Below are positions 46,583-61,036 of a DNA stretch of 64,000 bases, piece by piece. Source of the DNA: Urechis unicinctus (Eukaryota; Annelida; Polychaeta; Xenopneusta; Urechidae). Made by a program: the position numbers and the translations under genes. Where the stretch lies: positions 18,205,612 to 18,269,611 of the forward strand of contig CM067344.1 in the NCBI GenBank assembly GCA_034190875.2, read 5' to 3'. Each line of letters begins with the position of its first letter. The first letter of the stretch is position 1. The notes under the pieces were generated by a model that did no database searches, was not told the DNA's origin, and saw only the letters and a list, made by a program, of their open reading frames with translations.

Positions 46583-47260
46583 TCAAAAGTATGTGCCAAT
46601 CATGTTCCCAGTCTAACGCGTGATGTTAGCCTTCTTGTCAATTATATGCTCACTCTGGAGTCACGTTTGTTGTCATCTCCAAAAGCTTTTAACGTTATGT
46701 CAACAGCACCACTGTCTAAATCGTTTCTGTAGATAAGGAAAAGAGCGGGTCCCAGGACCGACCCTTAAATGAAACCGTTAATAACTCTTACTATTCTCTG
46801 CCTTCTTTGACCGAGCTATTTATCTATTCATGCTAATACACTACCGCTGATGCCGTAGGCCATATGTTTACTGCCTAATCATTGAGGGGAGCTTCATAAA
46901 ACACTTTTTCAAAGTCTAAATGAATAACATGTACAGGGTCCCCATAGTGTGCCATCTTAGTAACGTCCTCTAAATGGATGGTAAGACAAGACGGCTTGCA
47001 CATTAAATCATGCTGATATCTATTCAATCAGTTTTGTTTAAGTTAAATTTCTGTGAGTTTGCCTCTAAAAAGTGATTCTATTACTTTGCTCACCACAGAT
47101 ATTATGGTGACTGGCCGGTAATTGGCTTGCTGTTGACGATTGCCGTTTTAAATATTGGTGCAACATTAGCACAATTCCAGTCACCTGGAACAGTTCCCCA
47201 GATAGCTTATGGGATACGTTTGGAGCAATATCAACTGCCAAGCTAGCATGGTCACTGGAC
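46583..47260 (-). pseudogene. LINE reverse transcriptase core remnant
   Basis: Minus-strand frames read VTGIVLMLHQYLKRQ, QHDLMCKPSCLTIHLEDVTK, GDPVHVIHLDFEKVF, then GSVLGPALFLIYRNDLDSG and FGDDNKRDSRVS. These are the ordered motifs of a CR1/Jockey-type RT (first Asp in HLDFEK, GDD in the second catalytic box). Several stops and frame changes show it is dead. Confidence 0.75.
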
Positions 47261-47504
47261 ACTTATGTGGTTGACATTACTAACCTTGCCTTCCTGAGCC
47301 AAATAATGACAAGAATATTTCTACGTCTTGTTGGTTCTGATAATGCTGATACATTCTTCGACTTGGTCGAAAAAAGTTGTGCCATATGGGCCATCAGATT
47401 GCCAGTAAATATCAGTAAAATTAAAAACCACCAACAATCACACATTGCCTATCTGCAACAGATGACAGAAATATATTAAGTTTATCATTATTTTCGGTTT
47501 TACT

Positions 47505-47605
47505 ACTACTACTACTACGACGATGATGATGAAGACGACGATTCAAATGATAATGATGATTATGATGTAATTGATGATGATGACGATGGTGATGATGAAA
47601 ATTAA
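47505..47605. repeat. Impure (TAC)n/(GAT)n triplet repeat
   Basis: A TAC run passes into GAT/GAC triplets. A similar triplet tract occurs at 31,870-31,930. Confidence 0.85.
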
Positions 47606-47639
47606 CATTTTATATCAATGGATGATAAATGACTATTTT

Positions 47640-50600
47640 GACCCGGAGCAATTGATCTCTGCCATCGTTGTCCTATATTGAGTGTATACCTGGTCTTATT
47701 ATTTCCGCCAACGTCCAGGAGCCATTGGAGAATAGATCCTAGCTTTATGGAGTCATTAACGTGATTAATAGAAGGGAAACCCGGACTAAATTATACTAAT
47801 GGTGCAGGTAAATGCCTTATCCGACCCTTTCTGAGATCCAACCAAATGAGACTGAAATCATTGTGGGATTATAAAACGCATATAGAAGAAGTCGGTGTTT
47901 TGTTGTAATCCTATTCCTGTTAAAGTCGCGAGAAGACTACGGTGGACCTATTTTGAAGATTAGCCGGGCAATGTGTTGACAGTTGCTTGTTTATGCATTT
48001 AACTGAATTGTCTTATGCCACAGTGGTTAAGTGACCTAGACTGTTAATTGTAGCAGTGATCATGTATGTCTCGTTAACATTAGATGACATTTCAACAATC
48101 ATTCCCGAAATGAAGACTGATAAGCCATTACTAGCAATAATACTGTTCATTATGATCATCATCATGTCGCTGCCACCATTATTCTCATCAACACGTGTTG
48201 CTAATCAACCTCACAAATACACTAGTGGCACCATCAAGCAACTGTGGTGCCAGAACGACGTTACATAAAAAGTCTTAGCGATGGCAAAGTATTAGATTGC
48301 TATAATCAAATATGGTAAAAAGGAATATCGTCACAAAGTCATCAGCGGTGCTGGATGTGAAACCATGGTACAATGTGCCCATTCTCAATTAGTCTGAGAC
48401 AATGAGTCCTCACGCTGGCACGACTGCAGTCGTGCTTCAGCAAATACCCTGGTAATATGAACTATATGAGTAAAAGACCGCGATAACACGTTAACTGAAT
48501 GGTTCAATATAATCTGATCGGTGATTTACATTTAATAATCGTCCAAGCCAACGTTATGAGTTAATGAAACGGATTTGATCATTTAAGACGACATATGCGC
48601 TATGAAAATGATCATTAGTAGAGTGTGGTTGAAGCACACGTATCATCATGATTTGTAGCATGCTGCAGCTGTGTGTCGATGTGGTTACCATGTATGAGCA
48701 TATGCCCCGTTATATTGCGCTAGAGACCTAATGATATGGTACTGTGTGTAGTGTAAGAGTATGCGGTGCAAGAGTATGCGGTATCATCAAATATAATGAT
48801 ATTTAACAACGCAACAACTGCTTAAGTATCGTTTAACATAGCATTTTGCTATTCAATTCATATCCACTTCTTTGCTTGAATGGCTTGGAAACCGGTTCAT
48901 GGAGCTGTAAAGATAAGTCAGGATTCATGCAGTTATCAACGGCACTAACAAATCGATCCACATCGATTTCAGAGTCGTCACTATTTTTCTTCACTGGACG
49001 TAGACAAATATCGATCCTCACCTCTAAACCGTATATCATAGCAGAGTACTCACGAAACATAAATAATGATGTAATTGTTGCAACATCGCATATAGTAGTC
49101 GAGATGTTAGATCTGTTAGAATATACAGCGAGATCATCAGCAAGAGCAATTGGTCAAGTATGGAATGACGTTCACAATAATCATACGTGATCTAAATCAC
49201 TCCAAATAAGGACGAATCAATCATAATTCCTTCGTTATCTAGTGACATCGGCTATTTCGCTGCATTATTAATTGGGCGTTTTGTACACTTATTGAGCATT
49301 TTAAACAGCTGTCTCAATATGCAAGGTTCGCATGATCTTAAAACAACAGTGCTACCGGTAAATATGGTACGTTCGATGCAGCTATAAGATTGCAAGTTAC
49401 TTTCATTTATTAGCCATCCAATTGTTGTTAAGAGTATATATTGTTATAGCTGATATAGTATACCTTTTATCAGCGGTCAGTTTGTCAATAACCATGTGAG
49501 ACGAATGACCTTTGACGACGCTATGATCAGTTGTTGCGTTGATCCCAGTCAAAATACTATCATATTACGCAAACAACTGAGAATGACGTCACTTAAATGA
49601 TTATTAATATGACTGCCTTAAGTTTATATACTAGTCAAATGCATATCGAATTCGTACATGAGTATACTGTACGGTTAGTGATATGAGACACGTTTCAACA
49701 AGCTTGTGCTGCTTACTTTATTATTTACGTCATGAAGATCATTTTCTCGCGAAAAGCATAAATAATTAATATTTTGCTTTTATGGGTAATGGGTTAAGCT
49801 AACCTTGCACGTTAGTTCATTATTCTAGTCTTGCAAAATGAATGCAGTTAAGACGCTATATGTATTACAATATAAATTTCAGGCTAACGATCAAAAACAC
49901 AAATGCCTAAATAACTCAACTGCATTGTTTCAAGAGACTCCACTTTGTTACTGTTCCACTGTGACAAATCATTGCATTACTGCACGATTGCGCTGTCATG
50001 AAGCATCTATAGCGTTTTTTGACATGTCTTAAAGACGTTTAAGTAGCTAACCCTGATACGACGGTTACATAGTTGGCAGACCCTTTTCACCTTAACGGTC
50101 CTGTAGCTGGTAAATTGACTTGTTCTGATGCTACTCATCAGGGTGTCACTCTGAAAAATAACAAAGATGGTAACCTTTGTAGGATCGGAGATGAAATGCA
50201 TGACCATTAAGGAGATATGACTGATAAAATGAAATACAGGGCTATTAATGGGGTAGGACTGATGGAATGAAATACAGGGCCATTTATGGGATAAGACCGA
50301 TGAAATGAAATACAAGGCCATTAATGGGATAAGACTGAAGCAATGAAATACAGGGCCATTAATGGGGTAGGACTGATGAAATGAAATACATGGCCATTAA
50401 TGGGGTAGGACCGGTGAAATGAAATACAGGGCCATTAATGGGGTAGGACTAATGAAATGAAATACAGGGCCATTAATGGGATAAGACTGAATAAATGAAA
50501 TACAGGGCCATTAATGGGGTATGACTGATGGAATGAAATACAGGGCCATTAATGGGGTAGGACTGATGGAATGAAATACAGGGCTATTAATGGGGTAGGA

Positions 50601-51452
50601 CTAATGAAATGAAATACAGGGCCATTAATGGTGTAGGACTGATGAACTGAAATACAGGGTCATTAATGGGGTAGGACTGATGAAATGAAATGCAGGCCCA
50701 TTAACGGAATAGGACTGATGAAATTAAATACAGGGCAATTAATGGGGTAGGACTGGTGAAATGAAATACAAGGCCATTAATGCGGTAGGACTTGTGAAAT
50801 GAAATACATTGCCATTAATGGGATAAGACTGATTAAATGAAATGCAGGGCTATTAATGGAATAGGACTGATGAAATGAAATACAGGGCCATTAATGGGAT
50901 AAGACTTATGAAATGAAATACAGGGGCATTAATAGGATAAGACTGATGCAATGAGAAGCTTATCCAGACGGACGAATATTCAATAAGCCATGACTGTGTC
51001 TCTTGCGCGCTTGTTTTTTTAACGAGTATTAGATTGAGCCAAAGATAAACGGTTCCTTTTCTTTTATTGGCATCATTTATCAAGCGCTTTGTAGATATTT
51101 CATCGTAGGCTGGCTTCATGCTCAGTAGTATTTCACATTTCAAGGACGATATTTGACGTCATAAGAAGCACGAATTGACAATATTTATTATAGCTATATA
51201 GCATACTTTCTCGTAAAAATGAAATACCACCGGGCAATTATTCTAAAGTTTTGCATATTAAAAGCCTTATTCAGGAACAAATGCATAACCAGTCGAAACA
51301 TCAATCGATTTGAGAGCTATAATGAAATATGCATGGCAACAACGACCACAACTTTGCTTGTTAAACAGGTTGACACCATTCCAGTCATTACACCCCATCG
51401 ATGTACAGCTAGTGATGGATGTGATGGCATCTGTTATGCCCGATACCCGGTC
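47640..51452 (+). repeat. ~5.5-kb repeat family, distal copy
   Basis: 47,640-48,640 follows 34,383-35,500 and 48,640-49,600 follows 30,200-31,330, with the same landmarks in order (CGTCCAGGAGCCATT, GCTTTATGGAGTCATTAA, CAGCGGTGCTGGATGTGAAACCATGGT, GTAGTCGAGATGTTAGAT). 49,620-51,450 diverges and contains the 38-bp minisatellite. The family alignment continues in the duplicated segment from 51,453. Confidence 0.6.
50189..50952. repeat. 38-bp minisatellite, about 20 copies
   Basis: The unit runs ATGAAATACAGGGCCATTAA then TGGGGTAGGACTGATGAA. Variants alternate between GGGGTAGGAC and GGGATAAGAC, hinting at a higher-order pattern. Minus-strand frames (YFISSVLSHKWPCISFH) are artefacts. Confidence 0.95.
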
Positions 51453-52945
51453 CATCTGGCAACAACATTCCCACAACAATCAGGCGCAATTCCTGTCATA
51501 CAAAAGCTGATTCATCCAAAATATAAATTAACCATTTGCATTAATTAACACCATTGTCTTATATCTCTTTGCTCCCTGAATGACAGCCTGATTTCAGTAG
51601 CTCCGATTTCTGGTGTTTATGATGCAATATTGTCTAATGCCTCATTTAGATTTGTTCCAACAGATGTATATTTTCAATAACGATATATGGACCCATAGAA
51701 ATGTTCAAATTGGTATTTTGTAGTCGCACAACAGAATTTCCATTTTCTACCTTGTGTACGACATTGTATTATCAACCTATTCTCGTCGGAAACAAATCAG
51801 CAATGTGTACACTTGTGTAACAATGCGCCCTTTAACTTTCTAAGAGATGTCCAGAAGAGTTTGCCCCTTAGTGAGAGCAGTTGAATTGGAGAGGCCATTT
51901 AGCAACAACTATATATCCGAATGCATAGTGCTCATCTTATTCATCGTTCTCATAGGAGGTCAATTTGACCGTAAAGCGTCTGATATTCTCTTGCGTATAT
52001 GACTTCAGTTAACAAGGTGGCATATGACAATCCCACCTCTCGGCTCAATGTGATTCTGGAATGGCTAAATTCTCTGACTGCTGTCGTCTACCAGCGTCCG
52101 TCCGGAAAGTCTCAAATAATTAGCCCCATATTCCCATCCAAGAGGGCAATGTTGGCGGACATATAGTGCAATGCACTCGTAACCTCGCTATGAGCATGGC
52201 CTCACCATCCCACCGCATAGCATAAGACCACAGTGGCTGTTAATTATTGAATCTATGACCCCATTCATGACAATCAACGCGTCATAGTGAACGAATATGA
52301 CCTCTCATCAAATGTAACACAAACTCTACCCAGTGGTTCCGCCTGCCATTAAAAGGCTGTCATTTCGTTATGACAATCCTACTTTGTTCAACAATGCTCA
52401 TATTTAACATTATTCTTCATTACCGTTTGATTCAGTTCTTTATAACTCATCGAACTACTGATCAATTGAATGTTTATTTGTGATGTGAATCGGTCAAGAT
52501 GTTCTAAGCTTCAAGTTCACGGGTCAACATCTAAGATGAGGCGTATTCGATGAATCTAGACACTAACCGAACGGTGCCCTACATAATCAAGACAATGGGA
52601 GGGGGTGCGAGCGGATTTGGTTGTCCAAGCAGTAGGCCCGACAGAAGCGCTTTGGCGGGCTGTGGTAAGCAAGCGTGTTGTTTTACAAAACATTATGATT
52701 TCTGAACGTAATGATACCGGGATGAGACAGCGGTGACGGGGCCCGGTGACGGGGGTCTGCTGTTGCACGTTTTTTCGAATAAAGCTTTTACTTGATTGTT
52801 TAATGTGGTGTTGTGAAGTTGCCTTATCTTTGCGTCGAGGATAAATTATCACGTGAAGCAAGGCACGATGACGGTACAGTTGACAGCGTGTTACCAAAAT
52901 TGACGACCGGGTTGTCTATCGAGAGATAAAGCCAATGGTAACATT
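51453..52945. repeat. 1,493-bp tandem duplication, first copy
   Basis: It starts CATCTGGCAACAACATTCCC and ends AAAGCCAATGGTAACATT; the same sequence restarts at once at 52946. The segment belongs to the ~5.5-kb repeat family (it follows 32,750-33,700) and carries no gene. Confidence 0.95.
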
Positions 52946-54438
52946 CATCTGGCAACAACATTCCCACAACAATCAGGCGCAATTCCTGTCATACAAAAGC
53001 TGATTCATCCAAAATATAAATTAACCATTTGCATTAATTAACACCATTGTCTTATATCTCTTTGCTCCCTGAATGACAGCCTGATTTCAGTAGCTCCGAT
53101 TTCTGGTGTTTATGATGCAATATTGTCTAATGCCTCATTTAGATTTGTTCCAACAGATGTATATTTTCAATAACGATATATGGACCCATAGAAATGTTCA
53201 AATTGGTATTTTGTAGTCGCACAACAGAATTTCCATTTTCTACCTTGTGTACGACATTGTATTATCAACCTATTCTCGTCGGAAACAAATCAGCAATGTG
53301 TACACTTGTGTAACAATGCGCCCTTTAACTTTCTAAGAGATGTCCAGAAGAGTTTTGCCCCTTAGTGAGAGCAGTTGAATTGGAGAGGCCATTTAGCAAC
53401 AACTATATATCCGAATGCATAGTGCTCATCTTATTCATCGTTCTCATAGGAGGTCAATTTGACCGTAAAGCGTCTGATATTCTCTTGCGTATATGACTTC
53501 AGTTAACAAGGTGGCATATGACAATCCCACCTCTCGGCTCAATGTGATTCTGGAATGGCTAAATTCTCTGACTGCTGTCGTCTACCAGCGTCCGTCCGGA
53601 AAGTCTCAAATAATTAGCCCCATATTCCCATCCAAGAGGGCAATGTTGGCGGACATATAGTGCAATGCACTCGTAACCTCGCTATGAGCATGGCCTCACC
53701 ATCCCACCGCATAGCATAAGACCACAGTGGCTGTTAATTATTGAATCTATGACCCCATTCATGACAATCAACGCGTCATAGTGAACGAATATGACCTCTC
53801 ATCAAATGTAACACAAACTCTACCCAGTGGTTCCGCCTGCCATTAAAAGGCTGTCATTTCGTTATGACAATCCTACTTTGTTCAACAATGCTCATATTTA
53901 ACATTATTCTTCATTACCGTTTGATTCAGTTCTTTATAACTCATCGAACTACTGATCAATTGAATGTTTATTTGTGATGTGAATCGGTCAAGATGTTCTA
54001 AGCTTCAAGTTCACGGGTCAACATCTAAGATGAGGCGTATTCGATGAATCTAGACACTAACCGAACGGTGCCCTACATAATCAAGACAATGGGAGGGGGT
54101 GCGAGCGGATTTGGTTGTCCAAGCAGTAGGCCCGACAGAAGCGCTTTGGCGGGCTGTGGTAAGCAAGCGTGTTGTTTTACAAAACATTATGATTTCTGAA
54201 CGTAATGATACCGGGATGAGACAGCGGTGACGGGGCCCGGTGACGGGGGTCTGCTGTTGCACGTTTTTCGAATAAAGCTTTTACTTGATTGTTTAATGTG
54301 GTGTTGTGAAGTTGCCTTATCTTTGCGTCGAGGATAAATTATCACGTGAAGCAAGGCACGATGACGGTACAGTTGACAGCGTGTTACCAAAATTGACGAC
54401 CGGGTTGTCTATCGAGAGATAAAGCCAATGGTAACATT
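52946..54438. repeat. 1,493-bp tandem duplication, second copy
   Basis: It differs from the first copy only at two homopolymers that I could find: GTTTG against GTTTTG (about 51859/53353) and T6 against T5 (about 52770/54263). The lengths are therefore equal. Confidence 0.95.
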
Positions 54439-57400
54439 ATCGTAAGCGCTGCGAACAAATCTTCACACACTTCTGCGTTCAAGACACGCTACAGACTGCG
54501 CGGCTAAGTATCCGCTGCCGACAAAACAATAACTACTCTTGAAGCTGGAACATAATCTCGAATCCAACCCCACTATTAACCAGTAATGGGGTCCAACAGG
54601 TCACGTGACCTAGCTTCCCTCGTGACCGGCGGAAAGTAAATGCTAGTAGAATTCATTCATTTCAAGAAACGGTTCGAGCTATAACCGAAGCTCTGATGCC
54701 TATTAACAAACAATAACGGAAATATGTTTCTGCCTCGACTGTCAATAGTACTTGAACCACTGCGCCAACTACTTCACAATTACAGTTCTAGTGGAAACAG
54801 CATTCACAGTCAGCAAGGTTATGCTGCTTTATGCTCCAGCGCTAACACATTATGGAGATGTGATGTTGTCAGATATAAAAGCATGGATGGCGTGATGAAC
54901 CCCAAGCCAAAAAAGGCAGGAAGAGTCTTGAATGTTGAATGATTCTGTATGGAAATAGAAAATATTCAGTGCAATGCAATCGGGACATCTAGAAGCCTCT
55001 AGAATGAAATAACCTGCCTATATGTGGTGAAAATGTCCTATTGCATCAATAGGAACGTTTTAAACGACAAAGGGCCCGTATCCACATAGCTCTTCCCCTT
55101 CCCTTTCCAACGCATTGCAATCAGTGTCGTTAGGCGACCAACACGATGCGCTCGCAAGAATGAAATAAACCATGAAATGACTCATCGCTTGATAGACTAG
55201 ACATATGATGTCGCTGGAATTAAATCTTTCCATGGGATAAGTACATTATCAGATGAGCTTGTTACTTTGCTGTCTTGGTGCAGCGCTAAATACGCATGCA
55301 TTTCGTCACGGCGATCGGTCTTCGTGGGGATATATCAGAATCAATGTCGACGACACCTGGGAAAATCAAATAAAGCATGTTTTTAAAATGCGACGGAATG
55401 CACATCAAAATTTGTTTAACCAAGGCATGGGTCTGCATTTGATGTCCACCGTACGAACCCATCTTTATCTACCAACCCCCCCCCCCACCAACAACCGGCT
55501 AGGAGTTAGATAAATTGGATGGTATTAGTCCCCTGCATAATGCAGTATACACATGTAACCAGCTGCCAATCTACCCAGTGATATTAACCGAGCACATACT
55601 TCATGCAGCCCGTCCCTCTTATGAAGTCATTCTAAATTAGGTCATGATATGTAGGTTTGCGACTGACTGTGAACAGCGATTTGTTAGGGTAATAATACTC
55701 ACCCAGCAGATAATATGATTGGTGTCATAGTTTAGGTTTACATGGCAGTTTGCTAATATCAATGGTATAAAATGGTAGTATAATGAAAAAACGCATTTTC
55801 TTGCAAAAGCAGTGGCATGTATTGTAAACGTGTTGCGTAGCTTTGTCGACTTATGTTACGCTGCTGGGAAAGATATAGTCATTATATAACCATCGGTCAG
55901 TAAGTGTAGACGCTGTGTTGAATAGCAACGCAAGGCTGTTATGCCATTCTGTTTGTCAGTGTAGCGTTTATCAGGCCAATACGATATGTAATCCTAGTTA
56001 TAAGTGATATTTAATTGATCGCATGGACAAACGTTAATGCTTTATTAAACTAGTTTCGTAGCGCTGTGATTTATGCAGACACATATTCTATATATTTTCA
56101 AAATGTGGATGGGTGTAAGGCCTTGCATTTCCATTGGTTGTCAATGCGTTAGTCTCATATTATCAACTACGTGCTGGTTGCAGAACGAATGGCTGCAATT
56201 AATATGAATGCCTCACTGACTGCATGTGAAATCGATTACTCAACGGATATAGCAGGCCACGAAAGTTCACGGATGAGCATACATTTGATTAAAAGAGACA
56301 GGACGGGACGCTGTTGCTGTTGGTGTATTCTCGTGTCGAGAGTCTTTGCCTCAAGGTTAAGTACAGTCAACCGATTGGGTTACCTGTAGGTGCGCTCTGT
56401 GTGCAACTTATTAAAGAAGTATATTCTGATCAAGACGCATTGGTGCATTGACTAGGTGAAAACGTAAAAAAAGCAGATACGAAATCTGAGCTTCTTGTAA
56501 AGTATATATCTTCTCTTCCCACAGTGGACATTTGACATCCCTGTTCAAAGATGCAACAACGGGATGTAAAATCTCCCTAATGTAGCCGTCATGATCGGCT
56601 CTTCTTACAATCAAACCATTCACCAACCGGTGGGACGTCAGACAAAATCATCAACCATTACCCCTCCTGGATGGGGTTCCCATCATGAAGTGGCCTTTAC
56701 TAAATAATGACGGCATCATATGTTAATGTGCGCTGTTGTGCGATAGAGAGATAACGTTAGATTGATTATGTTATTTGTCCATGCGATTTAAGTAATTAAT
56801 AAGAATATACGCAACCATAAGAACGTCGTTGGCTCGCGTAAAAAGCTCATCTATTGCCGATATTTACATCCCTCTGAATGCCAATGAATTGAATGATCGT
56901 AACACATCATGCCAGGAGTATAGTGAAATCATCAACATGCGCCAAAATTGCTGTCACAAAATTGAGCGCGGCCATGATCATAATGTCAATTACTTATGCA
57001 ACAAATTTTCTAGTTTTATTGAGCTTCATGTCGCTTTTCAAAAAGAGAGGTACTGAAATAATCGTCTTGCAACATCGTATCGAAACAGCATGAGTTGTAT
57101 CATTGAGTACATGAGATGTATCATTTAGTACTAGAGAACAGGCAACTGATAACATTGACTGATTGTATAGCAGCGTCACCGGAGAGTTTTATGACAAATG
57201 CTGGTGTTCATGTCCAGCAGACACCATCATTAATAGCCTGTGAGCATATACCAAGTTATCCACTGCGTTCGGACTAGTCATGCAAGCGTGGTAATTTATA
57301 AAGTTATTCTCGCTAGATGTATTGTTACTCGATCAGATCAAATTTAATATCATATATGCTATAAACGAAAAGACGTAAATGGCTTGTTCTACAAAGATAT

Positions 57401-58585
57401 CTGGATTCAGCCTCTTCCCCTGAGAACGAGGTGCCATTATTCTTCGACTTCTATACAAGCAGTCCGATCTGACTCCGGTCTTTTGTAGCAAATGTGGGTC
57501 TTGACGCGAATAATTAACACCACTTTCCTCAGAATACGATGTACTTCACCTTACAATATGACCCCTCCTCGCCATCAGCTTGTAACTCATCGGACGTGAG
57601 CATATTACACACATATGGCGTAAACATGATTGAGTAAAATATCTCACAAATAGAATATACATTCGATTTCAACATAAGTACATGACCAAAATCGAAATCA
57701 ATCATATATTTTCACTTCATTTTCACCTTTCAGAGAGCAACATATACAGTGCCACAGTTCTTATATTATTTTCTGTTGCTGTACTTAGTTTTGTTTGTAT
57801 AAGTAACATCCTCATGGTGAATTCTATCCGTCCTAGATGCTATTCGCAAAAGAATTTGTCCTCAAGATTCTAATCATCAATTCAATTGCCAGCTGATCGT
57901 AATAGATTTAAAAGATGGTATTTTCAGTTTGAACAAAAATAAAGGCGCAGTTATTTGTATAACAGTATTATGATTTCCTGGTTGTGGTATCTGTTTCAAC
58001 ATTGATTAATCATAATGAGGTGTTATATTTTTCAATAAAATATCAAGACATAGTATCTGACATTACACTTCTATGAAATATGTAATTGTGTAGTTTATCA
58101 ACGAAAGGTTTGCTGATTTCATGAAAGGAAATACTCCTCGTATCTGCAAGGTATTGACTAATATTCTCATCCCTCAAATGCTCTGTTGTGTTATTGCATA
58201 CGGAGACCGAGGTGTTTAAATATCTTTTTGTTCCAATATCGTAGTCGCTTGGTCAAGAATAGAACCGTTCGAATCTGAAAACAAACAACCCCAAATATCA
58301 CATGTGATCATATCAATTAGTTTTAAGCCATTTGTGATGGAAGTAGGGCGTCCAACTCGAATCATGTTACTGGGAAATAAGTGTTAGGAATGTATAGTAC
58401 AAATAAGAGCAATCCTTGCCTTACACTACCAGCCAGTTTGATAACGCCATGTTTAGTAATTATATGGCGGTTGGAGGATATCATGAGCTAATTTAAATGC
58501 ATTAAGCGTCGCCAACAGCCCGTGAAATTGATTTGTGGGTGAGCACGTATTCAGTCAGAAGATGAGCTAGTGTGACCTTGTTGCT
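54439..58585. other. Gene-free stretch
   Basis: No domain, RNA gene or clear repeat structure was found. A C-run lies at about 55480. Open frames of 60-90 codons are at chance level for this composition. Confidence 0.4.
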
Positions 58586-58589
58586 GCCG

Positions 58590-58870
58590 ATGCATCCTCG
58601 TGTGATTACCTTGGCGCTAGCGTAAGCAGTAGTACGACATCCTCGTGTGGATTACCTTGACTCCATGTTAACTGTTTTACGACATCCTCGTGTGGAATAC
58701 CTTGACTCCAGTGTTAACTTTAGTACGACATCCTCGTGTGTTTACCTTGACTCCAGTGTTAACAGTAGTACGACATCCTCGTGTGATTACCTTGAATCCA
58801 GTGTTAACTGTAGTACGGCATCCTCGTGGGGATTACCTTGACTCCAGTGTTAACTGTAGTAAGACACGAT
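58590..58870. repeat. ~45-50-bp tandem repeat, about 6 copies
   Basis: Repeating block TACGACATCCTCGTGTG ... TTACCTTGACTCCAGTGTTAAC. Copies vary by one- and two-base indels, so it is not frame-preserving. It stands immediately upstream of the LINE remnant. Confidence 0.9.
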
Positions 58871-58889
58871 GGTTACCTTTGATGCTGCT

Positions 58890-59576
58890 GAATAAATATT
58901 CGAATGCTTGGAACAAAAAAACGCATTGTGTTTGTACGTCGGTCTACTGTCGATTCTCTACTCCCAAAGGATTTATACTCCACTCTGTGGAATCGCAAAA
59001 TAGCTATTCGACCACGAGTAGGAAGACACGAGCAGGAAATAATTTTACGAAGTTATGCCTGCTGAACGCCAGATCAGTTATAAATATAGCTGACATTCTT
59101 AAAGATTATATTGCGGATCACAATTTAGACATCCTCAACAGAGACATTGTTACGACCAGGAAAGCGATTGATTTATGTACGAATAGCTTTGCTTTGCTGC
59201 ACCATCCACAACAAGGACGAGTAGTTGGTATGCTCCATTGGACATACATTCGACCAGACAGCATAAAAACATCAGGGACGTACATATCATTTAAATGCAT
59301 ACATTACGTCATTCGCTCAGATAGAAAACACGTCAGATTGATTGCTGTTTACCGAGTTCCACCAAACACAGAGTGATTATGGGTGAGTTGGCAGCGTTCC
59401 TAGAAAAACAAATGTTGACCCAAAAGCTTATTGTTGGAGATTTCAATAACCATGTCGATGATGCCAATAACACCGAGTCAGCCCAGGTTAAAGTGCTCTT
59501 GCTGTCATTTGATCTTGTGCAACATTTTAACGGACAAACACACAGTCATGAATTGCATGCGTTGACGAAGATCTAA
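58890..59576 (+). pseudogene. LINE endonuclease-domain remnant
   Basis: Frames read FTKLCLLNARSVINIADILK, LIAVYRVPPN, then, in another frame, FLEKQMLTQKLIVGDFNNHV. NARS near the start and GDFN-x-H are motifs of the apurinic-like endonuclease of CR1/L2-type LINEs. A stop and frame change fall near 59373-59376, and the region with TETW is lost or replaced. Confidence 0.75.
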
Positions 59577-60084
59577 GCTTGAAGTTGACAGGCAGAGCTA
59601 AGTTATACACCGTCGGCGGATTGATTCACTCTGTGCTGCAGCAAAACCTAAGTGTCTGAGGGCAGATGTATTAGAGAACGCCAATGATCCACATAATCCT
59701 TGAAGATTGTTGAAAGACTGACACATGCAAGAGGAGACACCAAGCTACCGGCCAGCCTGGCTACCAACTATTGGCAGATAAATTGGTATTGTTTTTTTTG
59801 CACAGAAACTGCGTACCATCCTATTGGAATTGGCAAAGATGCAATGCAACTCGCCAGACGTGGTCCCTGAGAAATGCTGTGACTCTGAGGTAAGTGTATT
59901 AAACAAGCAACGGAAAATGAGTGAAATACATAAATATATCCAACGTCGCGTGATTTAGACCCCTTTCCAACAAGGATGCTAAAAGAATGCATAGGTATCC
60001 TTCTACCTGTTATTACACATGGTCAATCTTTCTCTAGCTTCTGGTTCTGTGCTAGAAAGATAGACAGATGCAATCTTGAAACCA

Positions 60085-60900
60085 CTGCTTAAAAATAGCA
60101 ATCTGGTTTCTGAATTAATGAAAAACTATAGACCAATTTCGATTTCAATTTTGAGCTTCGTATCCAAATTAACAGAGAAGGTTATGGCAAATCGATTTCA
60201 GAACTAAAAATCAGTCAACCGACAGAATGACAAGTATCAGTGGGCCTACAAACCTGCCAATAGTACTGAGACTGCACTTCATCGAGTATACAATGCCATA
60301 GCTTGTGCTGTTTACCAGCACTATGCTATTACTGTCGTGCTTCTTGACCTCAGCGCGGCGTTTGATACTGTCGATCATGAAATCTTGTTTCGGCGCCTGT
60401 CCGAAGTTTCGGCCTAAATGGAAAATGCCTCGCATGGCTCAAGTCATACCTCTCAAATTGCTAACAACGAGTCTGTGTTGAACGCAGGTATTATGAAAAA
60501 AACCAACTGTGCCACAAGGAGCAGTCCTAGGGCCATTATTATTGATATCACCACTTGATAAAACTGAGATTTTTCGCATCTCAGTACAAATGCCTTCGGT
60601 TGATATTGGCGATATGACAGAAACAGCCAGAAACCTCGGTATTCTGATTGACGTGTTATGAAATCAACTGAACCTCTCTTTCATCAGATTAGAAGATTAA
60701 GCAGCATAAGAAAGTACATGAACCAATCCATAACTAAAATTCTTGTCCACGCATTTATATCATCTCGGCTTGATTATTGTTATCCGCTGCTGTTTGGAGC
60801 CCATTCGTACCTTATCGCAAAACTGCAACACGTACAGAATACTGCCGCCCGCTTTGTTGCAATAGGAAACAATTAATTAATTAATTGGCTTCCTCTACTC
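60085..60900 (+). pseudogene. LINE reverse transcriptase remnant
   Basis: Ordered motifs in shifting frames: LMKNYRPISISILSFVSKLT; AVTVVLLDLSAAFDTVDHEI, with the first catalytic Asp; GLNGKCLAWLKSYLS; ARNLGILID; IRKYMNQSITKILVHAFISS; LQHVQNTAARFV. The part with the second catalytic box (YADD) is lost. It belongs with the endonuclease remnant upstream as one CR1/L2-like element whose tail ends at the TATG microsatellite. Confidence 0.85.
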
Positions 60901-61036
60901 GCCTTTGAGGCTGTTAATAGAACCGCGCTAAGCTACCTACAAGAACTTACTGCTGAACATCAGCCTGCAAGGGGTCCTCTATCTATGGACACGTTTCCAA
61001 ATTTCCAATTATGTCTTCATACGGTGCCAGAGCGTA

